DNA of 64,000 nt from Microbacterium sp. oral taxon 186 str. F0373 (GCF_000411455.1 NZ_KE150457.1:810474-874473), one strand, 5' to 3'; shown: positions 53,293-61,959, counted from the first letter of the stretch. A program made the numbers and translations. The notes: generated from the sequence alone by a model not told the origin.

Positions 53293-54300
53293 GTGGATCC
53301 GCTCTGGGCGACGATCGCCGAGTTCTGGTGGATCGGGCCGGCGACGATCGGTACCGGCACCCTCGGCTGGCTCGGGCTGCGCCGCGAACGCCGCGCGCGT
53401 CGCCGTCGCATCGAGCTGGACGCGGCCCGGCTGGAGCTGCGAACGGCGAAGCGCGATGCGGCGACAGCCCGTGCCGCGGTGCGGGTGGCGCGCACAGAGC
53501 TCGATCGGCTGCAGGCCGAACGCGCGACCGGTCGCGCGAGTGCGACAGATGTCGCCGCGGCGCGGCGGCAGCTCGACCGCGCCACCGACGAGGTCCGCGT
53601 CGCGACGGCGACGGCCCGGTCGCGGCGCGCGCACGTGACCGCCGCGCGGGCCGCGCTGCCGGCGGCCGGCGACGACGCCCACCTACCGGTCGCGCGCATG
53701 ATGCGCGCACACGACGAGATCATCGCCCGATGGATGACCTATGAGACCGATCCGGCGCGGCTCATCGCCTTCCCCGCGATGACCGATGCGCGCCAGCCGC
53801 TGACCGCCGCCTTCCTCGCCGCTGACAAGGCGGCGCGGGAGCAGCGTCCGGCCTCCGCGCACGCCCGCGTCACGCCCGCGCAGTTCACCGCGTACCGCGA
53901 CGCGGTGGCCGCCGCCGGGCGCGCCTTCGCCGTGGCCGAGGCCGAGGCCTGGCGGCAGGCGCGCGCGGCGGGCGACGCGCCCGCGAGACCCGCGCCCGGC
54001 GATCCGGATGCCTCGCGCGCGGGCACGGACACCGTCGGGCAGTGGACCGTCATCGCGCAGAACCTCACCCAGACCTTCGCGCAGACGGTGCTCGCGAAGG
54101 GCGCCGAGGCCGTCGGCCGCGCGATGTCGAACCCCCCGCGCACCGCGCCGAATGACGCCGCCGCGCCGCGCTCGGGTGCGCCCCGGCATCCATCCCCTCC
54201 GCCCGCGGAAGGTCCAGACGTCGCCGCGCCGGGCGGGGCGGACACGACGGAGCGCGGCGCACGCCCGATCTGGCCCGTTCCCCGACGCCCGCGCGCATAG
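53293..54300 (+). CDS. Unknown membrane-anchored coiled-coil protein, paralogue 1
   Basis: 335 residues, not recognised. One hydrophobic N-terminal segment (FWWIGPATIGTGTLGWLGL) is followed by an Arg/Ala-rich helical region (about 35-125, probable coiled coil). A conserved block follows (about 140-225) with RWMTYETDPARLIAFPAMTD and RQPLTAAFLAADKAA, then an Ala/Pro-rich tail. The next gene is a paralogue sharing the N-terminal anchor pattern and this block. Start GTG 53293 lies six bases after TAGGCT (leaderless). The shared IAFPxMxDxRQPLTAAFL motif defines an unnamed domain. Confidence 0.7.
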   Translation: MDPLWATIAEFWWIGPATIGTGTLGWLGLRRERRARRRRIELDAARLELRTAKRDAATARAAVRVARTELDRLQAERATGRASATDVAAARRQLDRATDEVRVATATARSRRAHVTAARAALPAAGDDAHLPVARMMRAHDEIIARWMTYETDPARLIAFPAMTDARQPLTAAFLAADKAAREQRPASAHARVTPAQFTAYRDAVAAAGRAFAVAEAEAWRQARAAGDAPARPAPGDPDASRAGTDTVGQWTVIAQNLTQTFAQTVLAKGAEAVGRAMSNPPRTAPNDAAAPRSGAPRHPSPPPAEGPDVAAPGGADTTERGARPIWPVPRRPRA

Positions 54301-54310
54301 GGTTGAGGCC

Positions 54311-55072
54311 GTGGACCAGTTCTGGATCTTCGCCCAGCACTATTGGTGGCTGGTGTTCCCCGTTCTCGGCATCGCGAGCGGGTTCGTACGCCGCTGGGAC
54401 GTGCTCGCGCAGCGCCGCCACGCGCGCCGGCTCGAGGTGATGCGCGCGAAGGCCGAGTTGAAGACCGTCACCGCGTCCACCCGGGTCACCCGTCCCGACG
54501 ACCCGCAGCCGATCACCAAGCCATCGCCCCTTCCCGACCAGCTCGAGAAGCTCTTCGCGGTGCACGACGACGTCACGGCGCGCTGGCTGGAGTACGAGCT
54601 CGACGTCGCCCGGATGATCGCCTTCCCGACCATGAGTGACGGTCGGCAGCCGCTCACCGCGGCCTTCCTACGCGCGAAGAAGGTCGCCGACCGCCTGCGC
54701 CCGCCCTCGGCCGAGGCCCGGGTGAATCCCGATCAGGTCGCCGAGTACCGCGCGGCCGTGACCGACTACGAGGTGGCCTTCGATCTCGCCGAGCGGGAAG
54801 CGCGCCGCGTGCGCGACTCGCAGTTCAGCGAGACGGAGCGCAAGCGGCTCGCCACCGCCCAGCAGCTGCTCACCGTCGCGCTCGACGACTCGGCGACACC
54901 CGCCGAGCGGCAGGTGGCCTACCGGCGCGTGCGCGAAGAGGTCGACGGCCTGCTGGCCCTCTCCGACGAGGCCGTCGAGATCCTCGAGACGAAGGTCGCC
55001 CTGCAGCTCGAGCGTCCGCAGCCGACGCCCGACGACGAGCGGGGCCCGACCGACGCCGGACCCCGTTCGTGA
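54311..55072 (+). CDS. Unknown membrane-anchored protein, paralogue 2
   Basis: 253 residues, not recognised, paralogous to the preceding gene. MDQFWIFAQHYWWLVFPVLG is the N-terminal membrane segment. The conserved block reads ARWLEYELDVARMIAFPTMS then DGRQPLTAAFLRAKK and PPSAEARVNPDQVAEYRAAV. The C-terminal half is helical and charged, without the Ala/Pro tail of paralogue 1. Its TAGGGT -10 box (54298-54303) includes the stop codon of paralogue 1, so each may have its own leaderless start. Confidence 0.7.
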   Translation: MDQFWIFAQHYWWLVFPVLGIASGFVRRWDVLAQRRHARRLEVMRAKAELKTVTASTRVTRPDDPQPITKPSPLPDQLEKLFAVHDDVTARWLEYELDVARMIAFPTMSDGRQPLTAAFLRAKKVADRLRPPSAEARVNPDQVAEYRAAVTDYEVAFDLAEREARRVRDSQFSETERKRLATAQQLLTVALDDSATPAERQVAYRRVREEVDGLLALSDEAVEILETKVALQLERPQPTPDDERGPTDAGPRS

Positions 55073-55081
55073 GTGACAGCG

Positions 55082-55255
55082 TCAGGACGTGAGGCTGTCC
55101 ACCCACTCCTGGTGCTGGGCGATCCACTGCGTGACGACCGGCGCGTAGTCCGGGCACAGGCCGCCGACCCTACGTCCGCCGGTGCCTGCGAGCACGACAG
55201 CGGTCACGGACTGGTCTGGGGTCGGCCCCGAGAAGGGCCAGCACCACCGTTTCAT
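55082..55255 (-). pseudogene. Possible gene remnant, 57-residue frame
   Basis: A short frame from ATG (complement of 55253-55255) reads MKRWCWPFSGPTPDQSVTAV and ends CPDYAPVVTQWIAQHQEWVD then SLTS. The last part looks like the C-terminal helix of a solute-binding protein. With no clear start signal or full domain, it is either a decayed gene end or an orphan small gene. It overlaps no other feature. Confidence 0.3.
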
Positions 55256-55293
55256 CCGCCTGAATGCGCACGCAAATTGGACGCGGCGCGGGG

Positions 55294-55333
55294 TTGACGA
55301 GACGATTGTTCTGTGGTTACTTAGTCAAGTAAC
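55294..55333 (+). promoter_or_regulatory. Promoter and GntR/YtrA-type operator
   Basis: TTGACG (55294-55299) and TTACTT (55317-55322) form a -35/-10 pair 17 bp apart. The perfect palindrome GTTACTTAGTCAAGTAAC (55316-55333, 7-bp arms) overlaps the -10 box, an ideal site for the GntR protein encoded next. Confidence 0.75.
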
Positions 55334-55363
55334 TAACCAACCCACCGGATGCCGGGAGGCCAC

Positions 55364-55756
55364 GTGATCGATGAGGGACGCGCGCTCTTCGTGCAGATCG
55401 CCGAGAGCGTCGAGGACTCCATCGTGGACGGGAGCCTTCCCGAAGACACCCGCGCGCCGTCGACGAACGAACTGGCGGCGTTCTACCGCATCAACCCGGC
55501 CACGGCCGCGAAGGGAGTGAACATGCTCGTGGAAAAGGGCGTGCTCGTCAAGCGCCGCGGAATCGGCATGTTCGTGGCGGTCGGCGCCCGCGAGAGCCTG
55601 CGCGCCGAGCGCCGCGCCGCCTTCGCCGCGCGATTCATCCAGCCCCTGCTCGCGGAGGCGCACACGCTCGGCCTCAGCGCCGACGAACTCGCTGCCATGG
55701 TCCGCGACCAGGCGGCGGCCCACCCCACATCGACCCCGGAAGGAGGCGCCCGATGA
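55364..55756 (+). CDS. GntR-family regulator, YtrA type
   Basis: A short GntR regulator (130 aa) of the YtrA class, with a winged helix (ALFVQIAESVEDSIVDGSLP, then RAPSTNELAAFYRINPATAA and the wing GVLVKRRGIGMFV) and only a small C-terminal dimerisation tail. Such proteins control adjacent ABC transporters, as here. Start GTG 55364 has GGGAGG upstream. It overlaps the ATPase gene by ATGA and probably represses the operon through 55316-55333. Confidence 0.92.
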   Translation: MIDEGRALFVQIAESVEDSIVDGSLPEDTRAPSTNELAAFYRINPATAAKGVNMLVEKGVLVKRRGIGMFVAVGARESLRAERRAAFAARFIQPLLAEAHTLGLSADELAAMVRDQAAAHPTSTPEGGAR

Positions 55757-56679
55757 CCGTCGTCCAGGTGACCGACCTCGTCAAGCGCTACAAGAACGCC
55801 GCTGCTCTGGACGGGGTGTCCCTCACCCTCCACGAGAACGTCATCTACGGTCTGCTGGGCCGCAACGGCGCCGGCAAGACGACCCTGATGTCGATCATGA
55901 CCGCACAGAACTTCGCGACGAGCGGCGAGGTCAGCGTCTTCGGTGAGAATCCGTACGAGAACAGCCGCGTGCTGGGGCGCATCTGCTTCGTGCGCGAGAG
56001 CCAGCGCTACCCCGACGATGCTCGGCCCGTCCACGCTTTCCGCATGGCGGCGATGTTCTTCCCCAACTGGAACCAGGAGCTCGCCGACGAGCTCATCGAC
56101 GCGTTCCAGCTGCCCATGAAGACGCGGATCAAGAAGCTCTCGCGCGGGCAGCTGTCGGCGGTCGGCGTGATCATCGGACTCGCCTCGCGTGCCGAGCTCA
56201 CGTTCTTCGATGAGCCCTACCTCGGCCTGGATGCCGTCGCGCGCCAGATCTTCTACGACCGTCTCCTCGCCGACTACGCCGAACACCCCCGCACGATCGT
56301 GCTGTCCAGCCATCTCATCGACGAAGTCGCCGACCTCATCGAACGGGTGATCGTGATCGACCGCGGACGCATCATCCTCGATGAGGAGACCGATGCCGTG
56401 CGTGGTCGAGCCTCGACGATCATCGGCGACGCCGTCGCCGTCGACGCCTTCACCGCGGGGCGCGAGGTGCTGCACCGCGAGAGCCTCGGCCGCGTGGCCA
56501 GCGCGACCCTGCTCGGCGAACTCGACACGCAGGACAGGGCACAGCTGGCGGCATCCGGGCTCGAGGTGGGTGCGGTCTCTCTGCAGCAGCTGATCGTCCG
56601 CCTCACCCAGCACGACGCCGAATCCTCGGTCGCGGCGAGCGCCGCCGCGACCACCCCCGCCGAAGGAGCACGCCGATGA
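55753..56679 (+). CDS. ABC transporter ATP-binding protein
   Basis: A 308-residue ABC ATPase with Walker A LGRNGAGKTTLMS and Walker B LTFFDEPYLGLDA; the signature KLSRGQLSAVGV has Arg and Gln in the LSGGQ positions, as in some exporters of this type. The C-terminal ~80 residues lie outside the ABC core. It is co-translated with the regulator upstream and the permease downstream (ATGA overlaps on both sides). It resembles YtrB/BcrA-type systems for antibiotic or lipid-II-associated stress; substrate unproven. Confidence 0.9.
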   Translation: MTVVQVTDLVKRYKNAAALDGVSLTLHENVIYGLLGRNGAGKTTLMSIMTAQNFATSGEVSVFGENPYENSRVLGRICFVRESQRYPDDARPVHAFRMAAMFFPNWNQELADELIDAFQLPMKTRIKKLSRGQLSAVGVIIGLASRAELTFFDEPYLGLDAVARQIFYDRLLADYAEHPRTIVLSSHLIDEVADLIERVIVIDRGRIILDEETDAVRGRASTIIGDAVAVDAFTAGREVLHRESLGRVASATLLGELDTQDRAQLAASGLEVGAVSLQQLIVRLTQHDAESSVAASAAATTPAEGARR

Positions 56680-57362
56680 ACCGGGTTCTCACCGTCACCC
56701 GCATGCAGTTCGTCAACAAGTACACGTTCGTGTGGCTGCCGCTGATCATCCTCGTCGTCAGCCTTGTGCTCTCGATCGCGATCTTCGCGCTCATCCCCTA
56801 CGGCGGGGCGAAGTACGGCGGCGGAAGTCAGGCCCCGATCTGGTACTTCTTCGGCCTCGGCATCATGTCGCTGAGCTACACGTTCCCGTTCTCTCAGGCG
56901 CTCAGCATCACCCGTCGGGAGTTCTTCTTCGGCACGATGCTCGCGGCCCTGGCGACAGCCGTCCTCCTGGGCGCGGTCTTCGCCGTCGGCGGCGCGATCG
57001 AGCGCGCCACCGGAGGCTGGGGCGTCAACGGCTACTTCTTCTCGCTGGACTGGGTGTGGACCGCCGGCCCCGTCGGGGCGGGCGTCTTCTTCGCCGTGGT
57101 GGGAATGGTGCTGTTCGTGGCCGGCTTCTGGGGAGCGACGCTCTACCGCCGCTTCGGGGCTCTCGGCCTGACGCTGACGCTGTCGGGTCTCGGAATCGTG
57201 CTGGTCGCCGCGCTGTGGCTCGTCGGGCGGATGGATGCCTGGGCGTCGGTATGGACATGGCTCGCCGGCCTGGGACCGATGGGGCTGACGGCGGTGCTGG
57301 CTGCGCTCACGGTCGTCCTCGGCGCCGCATCGTTCCTCACGCTGCGGCGCGCCACCCCCTGA
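56676..57362 (+). CDS. ABC transporter permease, six helices
   Basis: A 228-residue membrane protein with six hydrophobic segments (FVWLPLIILVVSLVLSIAIF first), the partner of the preceding ATPase. GIMSLSYTFPFSQALSITRR between helices 2 and 3 is typical of YtrC/ABC-2-like permeases. It is the last gene of the gntR-ATPase-permease operon. Confidence 0.85.
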   Translation: MNRVLTVTRMQFVNKYTFVWLPLIILVVSLVLSIAIFALIPYGGAKYGGGSQAPIWYFFGLGIMSLSYTFPFSQALSITRREFFFGTMLAALATAVLLGAVFAVGGAIERATGGWGVNGYFFSLDWVWTAGPVGAGVFFAVVGMVLFVAGFWGATLYRRFGALGLTLTLSGLGIVLVAALWLVGRMDAWASVWTWLAGLGPMGLTAVLAALTVVLGAASFLTLRRATP

Positions 57363-57392
57363 CCCGGCGACGCCGTCGCCCGGCCGCAGGAA

Positions 57393-57683
57393 TCAGTCGG
57401 CGGCCGCGGCGGCGGCGTGGTGGCGGATCACTTCGGCGACGACGAAGTTGAACCACTTCTCGGCGAACTCGGGATCGAGGTCGGCCTCCAGCGCGAGCCG
57501 ACGCAGACGCGCGATCTGCTGCTCTTCACGAGCGGGGTCGGATGCCGGCATCCGATGCTCCGCTTTGAGCACCCCGACCTGCTGGGTGCAGCGGAAGCGT
57601 TCGGCGAGCATGAAGATCAGCGCCGCGTCGATGTTGTCGATGCTGGCACGCAGGCGCTGCAGGTGAACGGCGGCGTCGGTCAT
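57393..57683 (-). CDS. Chorismate mutase, AroQ fold
   Basis: Converts chorismate to prephenate for Phe/Tyr synthesis. A 96-residue all-helical AroQ-type protein: LRASIDNIDAALIFMLAERF, then CTQQVGVLKAEHRMPASDPA with the active-site Lys region, and REEQQIARLRRLALEADLDP. The length is that of the small actinobacterial mutase, which is usually inactive alone and activated by DAHP synthase. It has no neighbour in the pathway here. Confidence 0.93.
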   Translation of the reverse strand: MTDAAVHLQRLRASIDNIDAALIFMLAERFRCTQQVGVLKAEHRMPASDPAREEQQIARLRRLALEADLDPEFAEKWFNFVVAEVIRHHAAAAAAD

Positions 57684-57755
57684 GGGCTTCCTCTCGTCCT
57701 CGCCGACATTACCGCCTCTCCGGACGGCATCCGCTGACAGCCCTAGAGTGTGACC

Positions 57756-58946
57756 ATGGCAGCAGCATCGAACGAGCCCCGCTCGCGTTCGCTCCGGCGC
57801 GGCACGAAGACCGCGGCGGGTTCCGACCGCGCGAACCCGGCCGACAGTGCGGCGTCATCCGATGCCCCTGCGCACCGCTCACACGCGGGGCGAGCGGTGT
57901 GGACGACCCTGAACCGCCCCTTCGCCGTGGGCTTCTTCCTGACGCTCGGCGGGCTGGTGGCGATCCTTCTGGGCATGGCCGTCACGAGCCTGGTCACGGT
58001 GTGGATCTACGTCGCCTTCGCCCTGTTCGTCGCCCTCGGGCTCAACCCCGTCGTGCAGCGACTGCAGCGGCACGGCGTCGGTCGCGCGTGGGCGATCGTG
58101 ATCGTCTATTTCGCCCTGGCGCTGCTGCTGGTCGCGGTTCTGTGGCTCATCGTGCCGACGGTGGTGCGCCAGATCGCCCAGTTCATCACGGACGTTCCCA
58201 CCCTCGTGACGTCCTTCCAGCAGACCGACCTCTACCACTGGGCCCGCGATCAGTTCGGCGACCAGGTGCCCGCGATCGTCGCCGAGGTGCAGAAGTTCCT
58301 CACCGACCCGGGCCATCTCGCGGCGATCGGCGGAGGCGTGCTGCAGATCGGCATCTCCATCGGCACCACGATCTCCGGGATGATCATCATCATCGTGCTG
58401 AGCCTGTACTTCCTCGCCTCGCTGCCCGAGATCAAGCAGGCGTTCTACCGCCTGATGCCCGCGCGCAGTCGCTCACTGACCGCCGACCTGACTGAGCAGA
58501 TCACCGAGTCCGTCGGTGGCTACCTGGGCGGCATGGTGGTGCTCGCCTTCTTCAACGCCGTGGTGAGCTTCATCCTCTACACGGTGCTGGGTCTGCCCTT
58601 CCCCGCCCTGATGGCCGTGGTCGCCTTCTGCCTCACGATCATCCCGCTCGTCGGTACGGTGCTGTTCTGGGGCATCGCCTCGGTGGTCGCCCTCTTCGCC
58701 AGCCCCCTGTCGGCGCTGATCTTCGCCGTCGCATATCTGGTCTACATGCAGCTCGAGGCATACGTGCTCACCCCGAAGGTGATGAACAAGGCCATCGCCG
58801 TGCCCGGCGCACTCGTGGTGATCGGCGCCCTCGTGGGCGGCACGCTCATGGGTCTGCTCGGCGCCCTCGTCGCGATTCCCGTGACGGCATCGATCCTGCT
58901 CATCATCAAGAAGGTCTTCATCCCCAAGCAGGATGCCGCGACCTGA
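57756..58946 (+). CDS. AI-2E family (PerM-like) membrane protein
   Basis: A 396-residue polytopic protein of the AI-2E/PerM family, with about eight helices. Family features are TVWIYVAFALFVALGLNPVV, LWLIVPTVVRQIAQFITDVP, GGYLGGMVVLAFFNAVVSFI and the C-terminal LEAYVLTPKVMNKAIAVPG. Despite the name, most members are Na+/H+ antiporter-like or of unknown substrate. The TAGAGT -10 box lies six bases before the ATG (leaderless). Confidence 0.92.
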   Translation: MAAASNEPRSRSLRRGTKTAAGSDRANPADSAASSDAPAHRSHAGRAVWTTLNRPFAVGFFLTLGGLVAILLGMAVTSLVTVWIYVAFALFVALGLNPVVQRLQRHGVGRAWAIVIVYFALALLLVAVLWLIVPTVVRQIAQFITDVPTLVTSFQQTDLYHWARDQFGDQVPAIVAEVQKFLTDPGHLAAIGGGVLQIGISIGTTISGMIIIIVLSLYFLASLPEIKQAFYRLMPARSRSLTADLTEQITESVGGYLGGMVVLAFFNAVVSFILYTVLGLPFPALMAVVAFCLTIIPLVGTVLFWGIASVVALFASPLSALIFAVAYLVYMQLEAYVLTPKVMNKAIAVPGALVVIGALVGGTLMGLLGALVAIPVTASILLIIKKVFIPKQDAAT

Positions 58947-58966
58947 GCACATTTGTAATTGCTGGG

Positions 58967-58977
58967 CTTATTTTAAG
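58967..58977 (+). promoter_or_regulatory. CTTAnnnTAAG operator-like site before GH5 gene
   Basis: CTTATTTTAAG lies within a wider imperfect repeat GGGCTTA...TAAGTCC in an unusually AT-rich patch, directly before a TTGACA (58981-58986). The same CTTAnnnTAAG core occurs in the promoter of the sugar ABC operon at 61981-61991. Confidence 0.55.
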
Positions 58978-59057
58978 TCCTTGACAAAGTAGACGTCGGC
59001 TCGCGATGCTGACCAGCGACGGAACCCAGTCAGGTTCCGCGCTGATCAAGGAGGATC

Positions 59058-61895
59058 GTGAAACGACATGTTCTCGCCGCGCTGGTGACAGCCGCGGCCG
59101 TGGCGGCGACCGCCGTCCTACCCGTGGCGGCGGCGCATGCCGCCGCCCTCACCTCCCCCGACTTCCTCAAAGCCAGCGGCAACGTCCTGAAGAAGTCGTC
59201 GGGGACCGGGGCCGCGGTGAACCTCCGCGGCACGAACATCGGCGGATGGCTCACCCAGGAGGATTGGATGTCGCCGCTGGGCGAGTTCGCCGCCGACCGC
59301 ACCGGCTGGACCGCGACGGCCTCGGCGGGGACCCCCGCAAACGCGTTGGACGGATCGGGCACGAGCCGATGGACGACCGGAGCGAACCAGGCCGGCGGCG
59401 AATGGATCCGCATCGACCTGGGGGCGCCCACCCTCTTCAACCGGCTCACGATCGACAACACGGCCAACGGCGGACAGTGGCCGCGGGCGCTCACCGTCGA
59501 GACCTCGGCGAACGGCTCGACGTGGACGAGCGTGGCGACGCAGCCCGGAGCGGACGGTCTCACGACGGTGAAGTTCAGCCCGCAGGTGGCGCGGTACGTG
59601 AGGGTCACGCAAACCGGCGCCGCCGCGGCGCCGTGGTCGGTCGGAGAGATCAACCTCTATAGTGACCCGGTGCTGTTCAACGGCACGCACACGGCCACCG
59701 CGACCTCCAGCGCCCCCGGCACGAACGCCCAGATGACGCTCGACGGCAACGTCTCCACCGTGTGGCAGAGCGGCGCCCCGCAGGCGCCCGGCCAGTCCCT
59801 GACGGTCGACCTGGGCCGCAACGTCGACATGGACAAGGTGCTGTTCGACGCCGGCGCGGCCACGGCGAACGACTATCCCCGGGTGTACGACGTTTTCACG
59901 TCGTACGACAACGCGAGCTGGACGAAGGTGGCAAGCGGGTACGGCGCGAACCGTGTGGTGCAGGCCGACTTCCAGGGATCCAAGAACGGTCGCTATCTGC
60001 GGATCACCTCGAACGGCACCTCGTCGCAGTGGTGGTCGGTCGCGGAGATCGCCATCTCGAGCGGGACTTCCGTCGACCGTGGCGGATGGGCCGTCACCTC
60101 CTCGGTGGGCACCTCCCCCGCGAACATGCTCGACGGAACGACCTCGACGCGGTGGAGCACCGGCACCGCGCAGGCACCGGGACAGTCGGTGACGGTGGAC
60201 ATGGGCGCCCTCATCACGCTCAACAACGTCACGACCGACACGGCCAAGAACACCACCGACGAGGACGACTGGCCGCGCGGCTACACACTCCAGCTGTCGC
60301 GCGACGGGTCGAGCTGGAGCACCGTGGCCACCGGCGCGGGAACCAAGAAGGCCTCGACGATCGGGTTCACGGCGCAGGCGGCGCGCTACTTCCGACTCAC
60401 CCAGACCGGCAGCGCGGGCAACTGGTGGTCGATCGGCGAGCTCACCGCCGGTCTCTACAACGACGACTACTCGCTGACCAACACGATGACCGCGCGCTTC
60501 GGCACCGCCACCACAGCCGCCGTCGTCGGCACGCACCAGGACACCTGGTTCACGGCGAACGACCTCGACACGATCCAGGCCACGGGGATGAACTTCATCC
60601 GCGTGCCGATCGGGTGGAACGTGTTCCTGAACCTCGACGGCACCTGGAAGTCGAACCCCTGGTCGAAGATCGACTGGGTCGTGAACGAGGCCGCAGCGCG
60701 CGGAATCTACGTCCTCATCGACCTGCACACGGTGCCGGGCGGCGGCTGCCCGTGGGGTTCATGCGGTCGCATCGGCCCGAATCCCAACGGGTTCTGGGGC
60801 AGCGCGACGTATCAGAACTGGGTCGAGGACATCTGGAAGAAGATCGCGACGCGCTACAACGGCAACCCCGCTGTCGCCGGCTACGACCTCATCAACGAGC
60901 CGCTGATCGACTACAACGAGGATAGCGACGACGTGGCGCAGAAGAGCGACTACTACAACCGGCTGTACACCGCGGTGCGCGCCATCGATGCGGATCACGC
61001 GATCTTCCTCGGCGCGTTCTTCGGACTGGACAAGCTGGCTGCGCCTTCGACTTACGGGTGGACGAACGTGGTCTACGAGTACCACCCGTACGACATGCCG
61101 AACTCGAAGGACTGGACGGCGCAGAACCAGCTCGTGACGAACGAGCTGGGCGGGCTGGCCGCGAAGCTGTCCAATCCCGGCGTGCCCATCCTCTACGGCG
61201 AGTACTCCCTGTATTACAACGATGACGTCTGGGCGCGGTTCATGGCGGGACTCAACGCCTCGCAGGTGTCGTGGTCGAGCTGGTCGTACAAGGTCAAGGG
61301 TTCCGCCGAGGACGGGTTCGCGTACTGGGGCATGTACTACGACGATCGCAAGCCGGTGCCGGTCATCAACAGTGATGACGCGGCGACCTTCCAGTCGAAG
61401 CTGTCGCAGTTCGGCACGGCCAACTTCACGCAGAACGCGCGCTTCGTCGCCACCATCGCGAAGTACGCCGGCGGCCTGTCGGCGTTCGCCCCGTCCGCGG
61501 TGAGCCACACCGGCTGGACCGCGACGGCATCCACCACCGCGGCGGGCAGCTCGCCGGCCGCGGGGATCGACGGTGCGAACGGCACATCGTGGAAGAGCGG
61601 GCAGGCCATGGCGGGCGGGGAGTGGTACCGCATCGACATGGGCGCCGCCCGCACCGTCGCGATGGTGACGGTACAGACCGACAGCTCGTCGACCTGGGAC
61701 TATCCCCGCGGGTTCACCGTGGAGACCTCCCTCGACGGCACGACGTGGTCGACGGCCGCGACGGGTATCGCCTATGGGTGGAAGCGGCCGATCTCGATCG
61801 CACCGGCGAGTGCGCGCTACATCCGGATCACGCAGACCGGTGTCGCGCCGCAGTGGTGGTCGATCGACGAGGTGACGGTCTACTCGTCCTACTGA
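59058..61895 (+). CDS. Secreted GH5 glycosidase with four discoidin (F5/8C) domains
   Basis: A 945-residue exported enzyme. After a signal peptide (ends AAHAA) the GH5 first strand reads VNLRGTNIGGWLTQEDWMS (about 51-70). Three discoidin/CBM32-like domains follow (about 80-200, 200-330, 335-470). The GH5 barrel then resumes with HQDTWFTANDLDTIQATGMN and FIRVPIGWNVF. The acid/base Glu is in YDLINEP (about 613) and the nucleophile in ILYGEYSLY (about 714). A fourth discoidin domain ends the protein (about 812-945). The pattern fits exo-beta-1,3-glucanase-type GH5 enzymes. AAGGAGG precedes GTG 59058. Confidence 0.9.
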   Translation: MKRHVLAALVTAAAVAATAVLPVAAAHAAALTSPDFLKASGNVLKKSSGTGAAVNLRGTNIGGWLTQEDWMSPLGEFAADRTGWTATASAGTPANALDGSGTSRWTTGANQAGGEWIRIDLGAPTLFNRLTIDNTANGGQWPRALTVETSANGSTWTSVATQPGADGLTTVKFSPQVARYVRVTQTGAAAAPWSVGEINLYSDPVLFNGTHTATATSSAPGTNAQMTLDGNVSTVWQSGAPQAPGQSLTVDLGRNVDMDKVLFDAGAATANDYPRVYDVFTSYDNASWTKVASGYGANRVVQADFQGSKNGRYLRITSNGTSSQWWSVAEIAISSGTSVDRGGWAVTSSVGTSPANMLDGTTSTRWSTGTAQAPGQSVTVDMGALITLNNVTTDTAKNTTDEDDWPRGYTLQLSRDGSSWSTVATGAGTKKASTIGFTAQAARYFRLTQTGSAGNWWSIGELTAGLYNDDYSLTNTMTARFGTATTAAVVGTHQDTWFTANDLDTIQATGMNFIRVPIGWNVFLNLDGTWKSNPWSKIDWVVNEAAARGIYVLIDLHTVPGGGCPWGSCGRIGPNPNGFWGSATYQNWVEDIWKKIATRYNGNPAVAGYDLINEPLIDYNEDSDDVAQKSDYYNRLYTAVRAIDADHAIFLGAFFGLDKLAAPSTYGWTNVVYEYHPYDMPNSKDWTAQNQLVTNELGGLAAKLSNPGVPILYGEYSLYYNDDVWARFMAGLNASQVSWSSWSYKVKGSAEDGFAYWGMYYDDRKPVPVINSDDAATFQSKLSQFGTANFTQNARFVATIAKYAGGLSAFAPSAVSHTGWTATASTTAAGSSPAAGIDGANGTSWKSGQAMAGGEWYRIDMGAARTVAMVTVQTDSSSTWDYPRGFTVETSLDGTTWSTAATGIAYGWKRPISIAPASARYIRITQTGVAPQWWSIDEVTVYSSY

Positions 61896-61959
61896 GCGCG
61901 ATCGATGCAGGGGGTCGCGCGGGTCGCGACTCCCTGCGTCGTGTGCGGCGAATCTGCTC

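Noticed and set aside
43697-55756. Gene cluster from 43.7 to 55.8 kb as a novel defence or secretion island
   Set aside because: The genes are mixed in strand, include core metabolism (purL), and show the same promoter and codon style as their surroundings; no toxin, nuclease-effector or mobility gene links them.
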